Of a stretch of DNA of 64,000 nucleotides, positions 45,001 through 58,200 are shown one piece after another; positions within the stretch are counted from its first letter, which is position 1; each line of letters opens with the position of its first letter. This stretch comes from Acholoe squamosa. Taxonomy: Eukaryota; Annelida; Polychaeta; Phyllodocida; Polynoidae. The notes below the pieces were generated by a model. It was not told the origin of the DNA. It saw only the letters and a program-made list of their open reading frames with translations, and did no database searches. Made by a program: the position numbers and the translations under genes. Location: positions 41,977,250 to 42,041,249 of the forward strand of contig OX439051.1 in assembly GCA_949317995.1 (NCBI GenBank), in the 5' to 3' direction.

Positions 45001-48000
45001 AGTTCCAAACTTGGCCACGAGATGGCTGCACTCATTCAAGGTCTGCCCAAGAAATCAACCCAGTGTACTCCAAGATTAGAGAAAACACATAGTATTTTGA
45101 TACGCTATAACATGTATGCCATTGGGAAATGTGTTACAACTATGACTTCTGCCTTGATTTCACAGCTTATGTATGCTTAATGAACAGAGTAGGGTTTATG
45201 CTACATACTTAATCTTTGTCTGGCCAAAACACCATTCTCCTGTCATTTGAATGCTGCACATCAATCTAGGTCTTGTGGCCCAGGTAGCTTTGCGCAGTGG
45301 CAATACAATGGCCGATGAGGTCCATCCGAGGCGTGGTTATTGCTAGTTGAAAACTTTACCCAATACCCCGCGGTGTCGTCCTGAAATATGGATCGGCACT
45401 CGCAATTTCTGACATCTTCTGAGGGAGATGACAATTAAATAAAGAGAACACCTTTGACAGATATTTTCTTCCCTAAAGGAACTTGGCTCTGCAAAGTGCA
45501 TTGATGCCTCGCACCCATTAATCTTGATGTCATGATGCATGAATACATCCCTGAGGAATACCTTACTAAAATACTTCATTCATGCATCATGTTGAAGCTA
45601 TGGGATTAATACACTTCCTAATGATCTGCACGATGCACCACTGCACTGGGGCTTCCCTAGCCCACTTTATAATAAAAGGGTCTATATCTTCTCTTTCCTA
45701 TCCCCTAGGATGTGTGTGGTGCACATATGCGTGGGTACTGACACATTCCTCTGTGAAATTGTGTAATGTAGTTCTTGCCATGAATATGACCTTAGCTGTC
45801 GAAATGCCATTAAACATATATTACTCACTCACTCACTCCACTGCACTGTGGGCATGTTACCTTAACACATGAAGAGCAGGCTGTCTCTATGCAGGCTGTC
45901 TCTATGCCTGGGTCTCTATGCAAGGATGGGCCGTATGAGTGAGGGATTGAGGCACTGATTCACAGGGGCCTGCATCGGAGTTTGTGTGAGCAATGCAGAG
46001 AGGCAGAGAAAAGCAGCCATTGGTAGGTCATGTTGTGTCAATGCCTTAAATCCACAGTGGTTTCAAAACCAATGTTGAATGTCCAACACCATTCAGTTCT
46101 GGTCTGTGTTAAATCTGCTGCTGCCTCCTGGTGTTTGTTAATCCAGTAGATGTGAGTTAGTTCCAAACTTGGCCACGAGATGGCTGCACTCATTCAAGGT
46201 CTGCCCAAGAAATCAACCCAGTGTACTCCAAGATTAGAGAAAACACATAGTATTTTGATACGCTATAACATGTATGCCATTGGGAAATGTGTTACAACTA
46301 TGACTTCTGCCTTGATTTCACAGCTTATGTATGCTTAATGAACAGAGTAGGGTTTATGCTACATACTTAATCTTTGTCTGGCCAAAACACCATTCTCCTG
46401 TCATTTGAATGCTGCACATCAATCTAGGTCTTGTGGCCCAGGTAGCTTTGCGCAGTGGCAATACAATGGCCGATGAGGTCCATCCGAGGCGTGGTTATTG
46501 CTAGTTGAAAACTTTACCCAATACCCCGCGGTGTCGTCCTGAAATATGGATCGGCACTCGCAATTTCTGACATCTTCTGAGGGAGATGACAATTAAATAA
46601 AGAGAACACCTTTGACAGATATTTTCTTCCCTAAAGGAACTTGGCTCTGCAAAGTGCATTGATGCCTCGCACCCATTAATCTTGATGTCATGATGCATGA
46701 ATACATCCCTGAGGAATACCTTACTAAAATACTTCATTCATGCATCATGTTGAAGCTATGGGATTAATACACTTCCTAATGATCTGCACGATGCACCACT
46801 GCACTGGGGCTTCCCTAGCCCACTTTATAATAAAAGGGTCTATATCTTCTCTTTCCTATCCCCTAGGATGTGTGTGGTGCACATATGCGTGGGTACTGAC
46901 ACATTCCTCTGTGAAATTGTGTAATGTAGTTCTTGCCATGAATATGACCTTAGCTGTCGAAATGCCATTAAACATATATTACTCACTCACTCACTCCACT
47001 GCACTGTGGGCATGTTACCTTAACACATGAAGAGCAGGCTGTCTCTATGCAGGCTGTCTCTATGCCTGGGTCTCTATGCAAGGATGGGCCGTATGAGTGA
47101 GGGATTGAGGCACTGATTCACAGGGGCCTGCATCGGAGTTTGTGTGAGCAATGCAGAGAGGCAGAGAAAAGCAGCCATTGGTAGGTCATGTTGTGTCAAT
47201 GCCTTAAATCCACAGTGGTTTCAAAACCAATGTTGAATGTCCAACACCATTCAGTTCTGGTCTGTGTTAAATCTGCTGCTGCCTCCTGGTGTTTGTTAAT
47301 CCAGTAGATGTGAGTTAGTTCCAAACTTGGCCACGAGATGGCTGCACTCATTCAAGGTCTGCCCAAGAAATCAACCCAGTGTACTCCAGATTAGAGAAAA
47401 CACATAGTATTTTGATACGCTATAACATGTATGCCATTGGGAAATGTGTTACAACTATGACTTCTGCCTTGATTTCACAGCTTATGTATGCTTAATGAAC
47501 AGAGTAGGGTTTATGCTACATACTTAATCTTTGTCTGGCCAAAACACCATTCTCCTGTCATTTGAATGCTGCACATCAATCTAGGTCTTGTGGCCCAGGT
47601 AGCTTTGCGCAGTGGCAATACAATGGCCGATGAGGTCCATCCGAGGCGTGGTTATTGCTAGTTGAAAACTTTACCCAATACCCCGCGGTGTCGTCCTGAA
47701 ATATGGATCGGCACTCGCAATTTCTGACATCTTCTGAGGGAGATGACAATTAAATAAAGAGAACACCTTTGACAGATATTTTCTTCCCTAAAGGAACTTG
47801 GCTCTGCAAAGTGCATTGATGCCTCGCACCCATTAATCTTGATGTCATGATGCATGAATACATCCCTGAGGAATACCTTACTAAAATACTTCATTCATGC
47901 ATCATGTTGAAGCTATGGGATTAATACACTTCCTAATGATCTGCACGATGCACCACTGCACTGGGGCTTCCCTAGCCCACTTTATAATAAAAGGGTCTAT

Positions 48001-49009
48001 ATCTTCTCTTTCCTATCCCCTAGGATGTGTGTGGTGCACATATGCGTGGGTACTGACACATTCCTCTGTGAAATTGTGTAATGTAGTTCTTGCCATGAAT
48101 ATGACCTTAGCTGTCGAAATGCCATTAAACATATATTACTCACTCACTCACTCCACTGCACTGTGGGCATGTTACCTTAACACATGAAGAGCAGGCTGTC
48201 TCTATGCAGGCTGTCTCTATGCCTGGGTCTCTATGCAAGGATGGGCCGTATGAGTGAGGGATTGAGGCACTGATTCACAGGGGCCTGCATCGGAGTTTGT
48301 GTGAGCAATGCAGAGAGGCAGAGAAAAGCAGCCATTGGTAGGTCATGTTGTGTCAATGCCTTAAATCCACAGTGGTTTCAAAACCAATGTTGAATGTCCA
48401 ACACCATTCAGTTCTGGTCTGTGTTAAATCTGCTGCTGCCTCCTGGTGTTTGTTAATCCAGTAGATGTGAGTTAGTTCCAAACTTGGCCACGAGATGGCT
48501 GCACTCATTCAAGGTCTGCCCAAGAAATCAACCCAGTGTACTCCAAGATTAGAGAAAACACATAGTATTTTGATACGCTATAACATGTATGCCATTGGGA
48601 AATGTGTTACAACTATGACTTCTGCCTTGATTTCACAGCTTATGTATGCTTAATGAACAGAGTAGGGTTTATGCTACATACTTAATCTTTGTCTGGCCAA
48701 AACACCATTCTCCTGTCATTTGAATGCTGCACATCAATCTAGGTCTTGTGGCCCAGGTAGCTTTGCGCAGTGGCAATACAATGGCCGATGAGGTCCATCC
48801 GAGGCGTGGTTATTGCTAGTTGAAAACTTTACCCAATACCCCGCGGTGTCGTCCTGAAATATGGATCGGCACTCGCAATTTCTGACATCTTCTGAGGGAG
48901 ATGACAATTAAATAAAGAGAACACCTTTGACAGATATTTTCTTCCCTAAAGGAACTTGGCTCTGCAAAGTGCATTGATGCCTCGCACCCATTAATCTTGA
49001 TGTCATGAT

Positions 49010-49209
49010 NNNNNNNNNNNNNNNNNNNNNNNNNNNNNNNNNNNNNNNNNNNNNNNNNNNNNNNNNNNNNNNNNNNNNNNNNNNNNNNNNNNNNNNNNNN
49101 NNNNNNNNNNNNNNNNNNNNNNNNNNNNNNNNNNNNNNNNNNNNNNNNNNNNNNNNNNNNNNNNNNNNNNNNNNNNNNNNNNNNNNNNNNNNNNNNNNNN
49201 NNNNNNNNN
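49010..49209. other. assembly gap of exactly 200 N inside the macrosatellite
   Basis: Sequence stops after TGTCATGAT and resumes at CTAATGATCTGC. In intact units 81 bp separate these points, so 200 N is a placeholder and not a measured size. The true gap could be 81 bp plus any number of 1158-bp units. Frames that run through the N are meaningless. Confidence 0.97.
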
Positions 49210-52200
49210 CTAATGATCTGCACGATGCACCACTGCACTGGGGCTTCCCTAGCCCACTTTATAATAAAAGGGTCTATATCTTCTCTTTCCTATCCCCTAG
49301 GATGTGTGTGGTGCACATATGCGTGGGTACTGACACATTCCTCTGTGAAATTGTGTAATGTAGTTCTTGCCATGAATATGACCTTAGCTGTCGAAATGCC
49401 ATTAAACATATATTACTCACTCACTCACTCCACTGCACTGTGGGCATGTTACCTTAACACATGAAGAGCAGGCTGTCTCTATGCAGGCTGTCTCTATGCC
49501 TGGGTCTCTATGCAAGGATGGGCCGTATGAGTGAGGGATTGAGGCACTGATTCACAGGGGCCTGCATCGGAGTTTGTGTGAGCAATGCAGAGAGGCAGAG
49601 AAAAGCAGCCATTGGTAGGTCATGTTGTGTCAATGCCTTAAATCCACAGTGGTTTCAAAACCAATGTTGAATGTCCAACACCATTCAGTTCTGGTCTGTG
49701 TTAAATCTGCTGCTGCCTCCTGGTGTTTGTTAATCCAGTAGATGTGAGTTAGTTCCAAACTTGGCCACGAGATGGCTGCACTCATTCAAGGTCTGCCCAA
49801 GAAATCAACCCAGTGTACTCCAAGATTAGAGAAAACACATAGTATTTTGATACGCTATAACATGTATGCCATTGGGAAATGTGTTACAACTATGACTTCT
49901 GCCTTGATTTCACAGCTTATGTATGCTTAATGAACAGAGTAGGGTTTATGCTACATACTTAATCTTTGTCTGGCCAAAACACCATTCTCCTGTCATTTGA
50001 ATGCTGCACATCAATCTAGGTCTTGTGGCCCAGGTAGCTTTGCGCAGTGGCAATACAATGGCCGATGAGGTCCATCCGAGGCGTGGTTATTGCTAGTTGA
50101 AAACTTTACCCAATACCCCGCGGTGTCGTCCTGAAATATGGATCGGCACTCGCAATTTCTGACATCTTCTGAGGGAGATGACAATTAAATAAAGAGAACA
50201 CCTTTGACAGATATTTTCTTCCCTAAAGGAACTTGGCTCTGCAAAGTGCATTGATGCCTCGCACCCATTAATCTTGATGTCATGATGCATGAATACATCC
50301 CTGAGGAATACCTTACTAAAATACTTCATTCATGCATCATGTTGAAGCTATGGGATTAATACACTTCCTAATGATCTGCACGATGCACCACTGCACTGGG
50401 GCTTCCCTAGCCCACTTTATAATAAAAGGGTCTATATCTTCTCTTTCCTATCCCCTAGGATGTGTGTGGTGCACATATGCGTGGGTACTGACACATTCCT
50501 CTGTGAAATTGTGTAATGTAGTTCTTGCCATGAATATGACCTTAGCTGTCGAAATGCCATTAAACATATATTACTCACTCACTCACTCCACTGCACTGTG
50601 GGCATGTTACCTTAACACATGAAGAGCAGGCTGTCTCTATGCAGGCTGTCTCTATGCCTGGGTCTCTATGCAAGGATGGGCCGTATGAGTGAGGGATTGA
50701 GGCACTGATTCACAGGGGCCTGCATCGGAGTTTGTGTGAGCAATGCAGAGAGGCAGAGAAAAGCAGCCATTGGTAGGTCATGTTGTGTCAATGCCTTAAA
50801 TCCACAGTGGTTTCAAAACCAATGTTGAATGTCCAACACCATTCAGTTCTGGTCTGTGTTAAATCTGCTGCTGCCTCCTGGTGTTTGTTAATCCAGTAGA
50901 TGTGAGTTAGTTCCAAACTTGGCCACGAGATGGCTGCACTCATTCAAGGTCTGCCCAAGAAATCAACCCAGTGTACTCCAAGATTAGAGAAAACACATAG
51001 TATTTTGATACGCTATAACATGTATGCCATTGGGAAATGTGTTACAACTATGACTTCTGCCTTGATTTCACAGCTTATGTATGCTTAATGAACAGAGTAG
51101 GGTTTATGCTACATACTTAATCTTTGTCTGGCCAAAACACCATTCTCCTGTCATTTGAATGCTGCACATCAATCTAGGTCTTGTGGCCCAGGTAGCTTTG
51201 CGCAGTGGCAATACAATGGCCGATGAGGTCCATCCGAGGCGTGGTTATTGCTAGTTGAAAACTTTACCCAATACCCCGCGGTGTCGTCCTGAAATATGGA
51301 TCGGCACTCGCAATTTCTGACATCTTCTGAGGGAGATGACAATTAAATAAAGAGAACACCTTTGACAGATATTTTCTTCCCTAAAGGAACTTGGCTCTGC
51401 AAAGTGCATTGATGCCTCGCACCCATTAATCTTGATGTCATGATGCATGAATACATCCCTGAGGAATACCTTACTAAAATACTTCATTCATGCATCATGT
51501 TGAAGCTATGGGATTAATACACTTCCTAATGATCTGCACGATGCACCACTGCACTGGGGCTTCCCTAGCCCACTTTATAATAAAAGGGTCTATATCTTCT
51601 CTTTCCTATCCCCTAGGATGTGTGTGGTGCACATATGCGTGGGTACTGACACATTCCTCTGTGAAATTGTGTAATGTAGTTCTTGCCATGAATATGACCT
51701 TAGCTTTTGAAATGCCATTAAACATATATTACTCACTCACTCACTCCACTGCACTGTGGGCATGTTACCTTAACACATGAAGAGCAGGCTGTCTCTATGC
51801 AGGCTGTCTCTATGCCTGGGTCTCTATGCAAGGATGGGCCGTATGAGTGAGGGATTGAGGCACTGATTCACAGGGGCCTGCATCGGAGTTTGTGTGAGCA
51901 ATGCAGAGAGGCAGAGAAAAGCAGCCATTGGTAGGTCATGTTGTGTCAATGCCTTAAATCCACAGTGGTTTCAAAACCAATGTTGAATGTCCAACACCAT
52001 TCAGTTCTGGTCTGTGTTAAATCTGCTGCTGCCTCCTGGTGTTTGTTAATCCAGTAGATGTGAGTTAGTTCCAAACTTGGCCACGAGATGGCTGCACTCA
52101 TTCAAGGTCTGCCCAAGAAATCAACCCAGTGTACTCCAAGATTAGAGAAAACACATAGTATTTTGATACGCTATAACATGTATGCCATTGGGAAATGTGT

Positions 52201-55200
52201 TACAACTATGACTTCTGCCTTGATTTCACAGCTTATGTATGCTTAATGAACAGAGTAGGGTTTATGCTACATACTTAATCTTTGTCTGGCCAAAACACCA
52301 TTCTCCTGTCATTTGAATGCTGCACATCAATCTAGGTCTTGTGGCCCAGGTAGCTTTGCGCAGTGGCAATACAATGGCCGATGAGGTCCATCCGAGGCGT
52401 GGTTATTGCTAGTTGAAAACTTTACCCAATACCCCGCGGTGTCGTCCTGAAATATGGATCGGCACTCGCAATTTCTGACATCTTCTGAGGGAGATGACAA
52501 TTAAATAAAGAGAACACCTTTGACAGATATTTTCTTCCCTAAAGGAACTTGGCTCTGCAAAGTGCATTGATGCCTCGCACCCATTAATCTTGATGTCATG
52601 ATGCATGAATACATCCCTGAGGAATACCTTACTAAAATACTTCATTCATGCATCATGTTGAAGCTATGGGATTAATACACTTCCTAATGATCTGCACGAT
52701 GCACCACTGCACTGGGGCTTCCCTAGCCCACTTTATAATAAAAGGGTCTATATCTTCTCTTTCCTATCCCCTAGGATGTGTGTGGTGCACATATGCGTGG
52801 GTACTGACACATTCCTCTGTGAAATTGTGTAATGTAGTTCTTGCCATGAATATGACCTTAGCTGTCGAAATGCCATTAAACATATATTACTCACTCACTC
52901 ACTCCACTGCACTGTGGGCATGTTACCTTAACACATGAAGAGCAGGCTGTCTCTATGCAGGCTGTCTCTATGCCTGGGTCTCTATGCAAGGATGGGCCGT
53001 ATGAGTGAGGGATTGAGGCACTGATTCACAGGGGCCTGCATCGGAGTTTGTGTGAGCAATGCAGAGAGGCAGAGAAAAGCAGCCATTGGTAGGTCATGTT
53101 GTGTCAATGCCTTAAATCCACAGTGGTTTCAAAACCAATGTTGAATGTCCAACACCATTCAGTTCTGGTCTGTGTTAAATCTGCTGCTGCCTCCTGGTGT
53201 TTGTTAATCCAGTAGATGTGAGTTAGTTCCAAACTTGGCCACGAGATGGCTGCACTCATTCAAGGTCTGCCCAAGAAATCAACCCAGTGTACTCCAAGAT
53301 TAGAGAAAACACATAGTATTTTGATACGCTATAACATGTATGCCATTGGGAAATGTGTTACAACTATGACTTCTGCCTTGATTTCACAGCTTATGTATGC
53401 TTAATGAACAGAGTAGGGTTTATGCTACATACTTAATCTTTGTCTGGCCAAAACACCATTCTCCTGTCATTTGAATGCTGCACATCAATCTAGGTCTTGT
53501 GGCCCAGGTAGCTTTGCGCAGTGGCAATACAATGGCCGATGAGGTCCATCCGAGGCGTGGTTATTGCTAGTTGAAAACTTTACCCAATACCCCGCGGTGT
53601 CGTCCTGAAATATGGATCGGCACTCGCAATTTCTGACATCTTCTGAGGGAGATGACAATTAAATAAAGAGAACACCTTTGACAGATATTTTCTTCCCTAA
53701 AGGAACTTGGCTCTGCAAAGTGCATTGATGCCTCGCACCCATTAATCTTGATGTCATGATGCATGAATACATCCCTGAGGAATACCTTACTAAAATACTT
53801 CATTCATGCATCATGTTGAAGCTATGGGATTAATACACTTCCTAATGATCTGCACGATGCACCACTGCACTGGGGCTTCCCTAGCCCACTTTATAATAAA
53901 AGGGTCTATATCTTCTCTTTCCTATCCCCTAGGATGTGTGTGGTGCACATATGCGTGGGTACTGACACATTCCTCTGTGAAATTGTGTAATGTAGTTCTT
54001 GCCATGAATATGACCTTAGCTGTCGAAATGCCATTAAACATATATTACTCACTCACTCACTCCACTGCACTGTGGGCATGTTACCTTAACACATGAAGAG
54101 CAGGCTGTCTCTATGCAGGCTGTCTCTATGCCTGGGTCTCTATGCAAGGATGGGCCGTATGAGTGAGGGATTGAGGCACTGATTCACAGGGGCCTGCATC
54201 GGAGTTTGTGTGAGCAATGCAGAGAGGCAGAGAAAAGCAGCCATTGGTAGGTCATGTTGTGTCAATGCTTTAAATCCACAGTGGTTTCAAAACCAATGTT
54301 GAATGTCCAACACCATTCAGTTCTGGTCTGTGTTAAATCTGCTGCTGCCTCCTGGTGTTTGTTAATCCAGTAGATGTGAGTTAGTTCCAAACTTGGCCAC
54401 GAGATGGCTGCACTCATTCAAGGTCTGCCCAAGAAATCAACCCAGTGTACTCCAAGATTAGAGAAAACACATAGTGTTTTGATACGCTATAACATGTATG
54501 CCATTGGGAAATGTGTTACAACTATGACTTCTGCCTTGATTTCACAGCTTATGTATGCTTAATGAACAGAGTAGGGTTTATGCTACATACTTAATCTTTG
54601 TCTGGCCAAAACACCATTCTCCTGTCATTTGAATGCTGCACATCAATCTAGGTCTTGTGGCCCAGGTAGCTTTGCGCAGTGGCAATACAATGGCCGATGA
54701 GGTCCATCCGAGGCGTGGTTATTGCTAGTTGAAAACTTTACCCAATACCCCGCGGTGTCGTCCTGAAATATGGATCGGCACTCGCAATTTCTGACATCTT
54801 CTGAGGGAGATGACAATTAAATAAAGAGAACACCTTTGACAGATATTTTCTTCCCTAAAGGAACTTGGCTCTGCAAAGTGCATTGATGCCTCGCACCCAT
54901 TAATCTTGATGTCATGATGCATGAATACATCCCTGAGGAATACCTTACTAAAATACTTCATTCATGCATCATGTTGAAGCTATGGGATTAATACACTTCC
55001 TAATGATCTGCACGATGCACCACTGCACTGGGGCTTCCCTAGCCCACTTTATAATAAAAGGGTCTATATCTTCTCTTTCCTATCCCCTAGGATGTGTGTG
55101 GTGCACATATGCGTGGGTACTGACACATTCCTCTGTGAAATTGTGTAATGTAGTTCTTGCCATGAATATGACCTTAGCTGTCGAAATGCCATTAAACATA

Positions 55201-58200
55201 TATTACTCACTCACTCACTCCACTGCACTGTGGGCATGTTACCTTAACACATGAAGAGCAGGCTGTCTCTATGCAGGCTGTCTCTATGCCTGGGTCTCTA
55301 TGCAAGGATGGGCCGTATGAGTGAGGGATTGAGGCACTGATTCACAGGGGCCTGCATCGGAGTTTGTGTGAGCAATGCAGAGAGGCAGAGAAAAGCAGCC
55401 ATTGGTAGGTCATGTTGTGTCAATGCTTTAAATCCACAGTGGTTTCAAAACCAATGTTGAATGTCCAACACCATTCAGTTCTGGTCTGTGTTAAATCTGC
55501 TGCTGCCTCCTGGTGTTTGTTAATCCAGTAGATGTGAGTTAGTTCCAAACTTGGCCACGAGATGGCTGCACTCATTCAAGGTCTGCCCAAGAAATCAACC
55601 CAGTGTACTCCAAGATTAGAGAAAACACATAGTGTTTTGATACGCTATAACATGTATGCCATTGGGAAATGTGTTACAACTATGACTTCTGCCTTGATTT
55701 CACAGCTTATGTATGCTTAATGAACAGAGTAGGGTTTATGCTACATACTTAATCTTTGTCTGGCCAAAACACCATTCTCCTGTCATTTGAATGCTGCACA
55801 TCAATCTAGGTCTTGTGGCCCAGGTAGCTTTGCGCAGTGGCAATACAATGGCCGATGAGGTCCATCCGAGGCGTGGTTATTGCTAGTTGAAAACTTTACC
55901 CAATACCCCGCGGTGTCGTCCTGAAATATGGATCGGCACTCGCAATTTCTGACATCTTCTGAGGGAGATGACAATTAAATAAAGAGAACACCTTTGACAG
56001 ATATTTTCTTCCCTAAAGGAACTTGGCTCTGCAAAGTGCATTGATGCCTCGCACCCATTAATCTTGATGTCATGATGCATGAATACATCCCTGAGGAATA
56101 CCTTACTAAAATACTTCATTCATGCATCATGTTGAAGCTATGGGATTAATACACTTCCTAATGATCTGCACGATGCACCACTGCACTGGGGCTTCCCTAG
56201 CCCACTTTATAATAAAAGGGTCTATATCTTCTCTTTCCTATCCCCTAGGATGTGTGTGGTGCACATATGCGTGGGTACTGACACATTCCTCTGTGAAATT
56301 GTGTAATGTAGTTCTTGCCATGAATATGACCTTAGCTGTCGAAATGCCATTAAACATATATTACTCACTCACTCACTCCACTGCACTGTGGGCATGTTAC
56401 CTTAACACATGAAGAGCAGGCTGTCTCTATGCAGGCTGTCTCTATGCCTGGGTCTCTATGCAAGGATGGGCCGTATGAGTGAGGGATTGAGGCACTGATT
56501 CACAGGGGCCTGCATCGGAGTTTGTGTGAGCAATGCAGAGAGGCAGAGAAAAGCAGCCATTGGTAGGTCATGTTGTGTCAATGCCTTAAATCCACAGTGG
56601 TTTCAAAACCAATGTTGAATGTCCAACACCATTCAGTTCTGGTCTGTGTTAAATCTGCTGCTGCCTCCTGGTGTTTGTTGATCCAGTAGATGTGAGTTAG
56701 TTCCAAACTTGGCCACGAGATGGCTGCACTCATTCAAGGTCTGCCCAAGAAATCAACCCAGTGTACTCCAAGATTAGAGAAAACACATAGTATTTTGATA
56801 CGCTATAACATGTATGCCATTGGGAAATGTGTTACAACTATGACTTCTGCCTTGATTTCACAGCTTATGTATGCTTAATGAACAGAGTAGGGTTTATGCT
56901 ACATACTTAATCTTTGTCTGGCCAAAACACCATTCTCCTGTCATTTGAATGCTGCACATCAATCTAGGTCTTGTGGCCCAGGTAGCTTTGCGCAGTGGCA
57001 ATACAATGGCCGATGAGGTCCATCCGAGGCGTGGTTATTGCTAGTTGAAAACTTTACCCAATACCCCGCGGTGTCGTCCTGAAATATGGATCGGCACTCG
57101 CAATTTCTGACATCTTCTGAGGGAGATGACAATTAAATAAAGAGAACACCTTTGACAGATATTTTCTTCCCTAAAGGAACTTGGCTCTGCAAAGTGCATT
57201 GATGCCTCGCACCCATTAATCTTGATGTCATGATGCATGAATACATCCCTGAGGAATACCTTACTAAAATACTTCATTCATGCATCATGTTGAAGCTATG
57301 GGATTAATACACTTCCTAATGATCTGCACGATGCACCACTGCACTGGGGCTTCCCTAGCCCACTTTATAATAAAAGGGTCTATATCTTCTCTTTCCTATC
57401 CCCTAGGATGTGTGTGGTGCACATATGCGTGGGTACTGACACATTCCTCTGTGAAATTGTGTAATGTAGTTCTTGCCATGAATATGACCTTAGCTGTCGA
57501 AATGCCATTAAACATATATTACTCACTCACTCACTCCACTGCACTGTGGGCATGTTACCTTAACACATGAAGAGCAGGCTGTCTCTATGCAGGCTGTCTC
57601 TATGCCTGGGTCTCTATGCAAGGATGGGCCGTATGAGTGAGGGATTGAGGCACTGATTCACAGGGGCCTGCATCGGAGTTTGTGTGAGCAATGCAGAGAG
57701 GCAGAGAAAAGCAGCCATTGGTAGGTCATGTTGTGTCAATGCCTTAAATCCACAGTGGTTTCAAAACCAATGTTGAATGTCCAACACCATTCAGTTCTGG
57801 TCTGTGTTAAATCTGCTGCTGCCTCCTGGTGTTTGTTAATCCAGTAGATGTGAGTTAGTTCCAAACTTGGCCACGAGATGGCTGCACTCATTCAAGGTCT
57901 GCCCAAGAAATCAACCCAGTGTACTCCAAGATTAGAGAAAACACATAGTATTTTGATACGCTATAACATGTATGCCATTGGGAAATGTGTTACAACTATG
58001 ACTTCTGCCTTGATTTCACAGCTTATGTATGCTTAATGAACAGAGTAGGGTTTATGCTACATACTTAATCTTTGTCTGGCCAAAACACCATTCTCCTGTC
58101 ATTTGAATGCTGCACATCAATCTAGGTCTTGTGGCCCAGGTAGCTTTGCGCAGTGGCAATACAATGGCCGATGAGGTCCATCCGAGGCGTGGTTATTGCT

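Noticed and set aside
48816-49358. Long frames spanning the N gap (140 and 117 codons)
   Set aside because: They consist largely of unknown bases.
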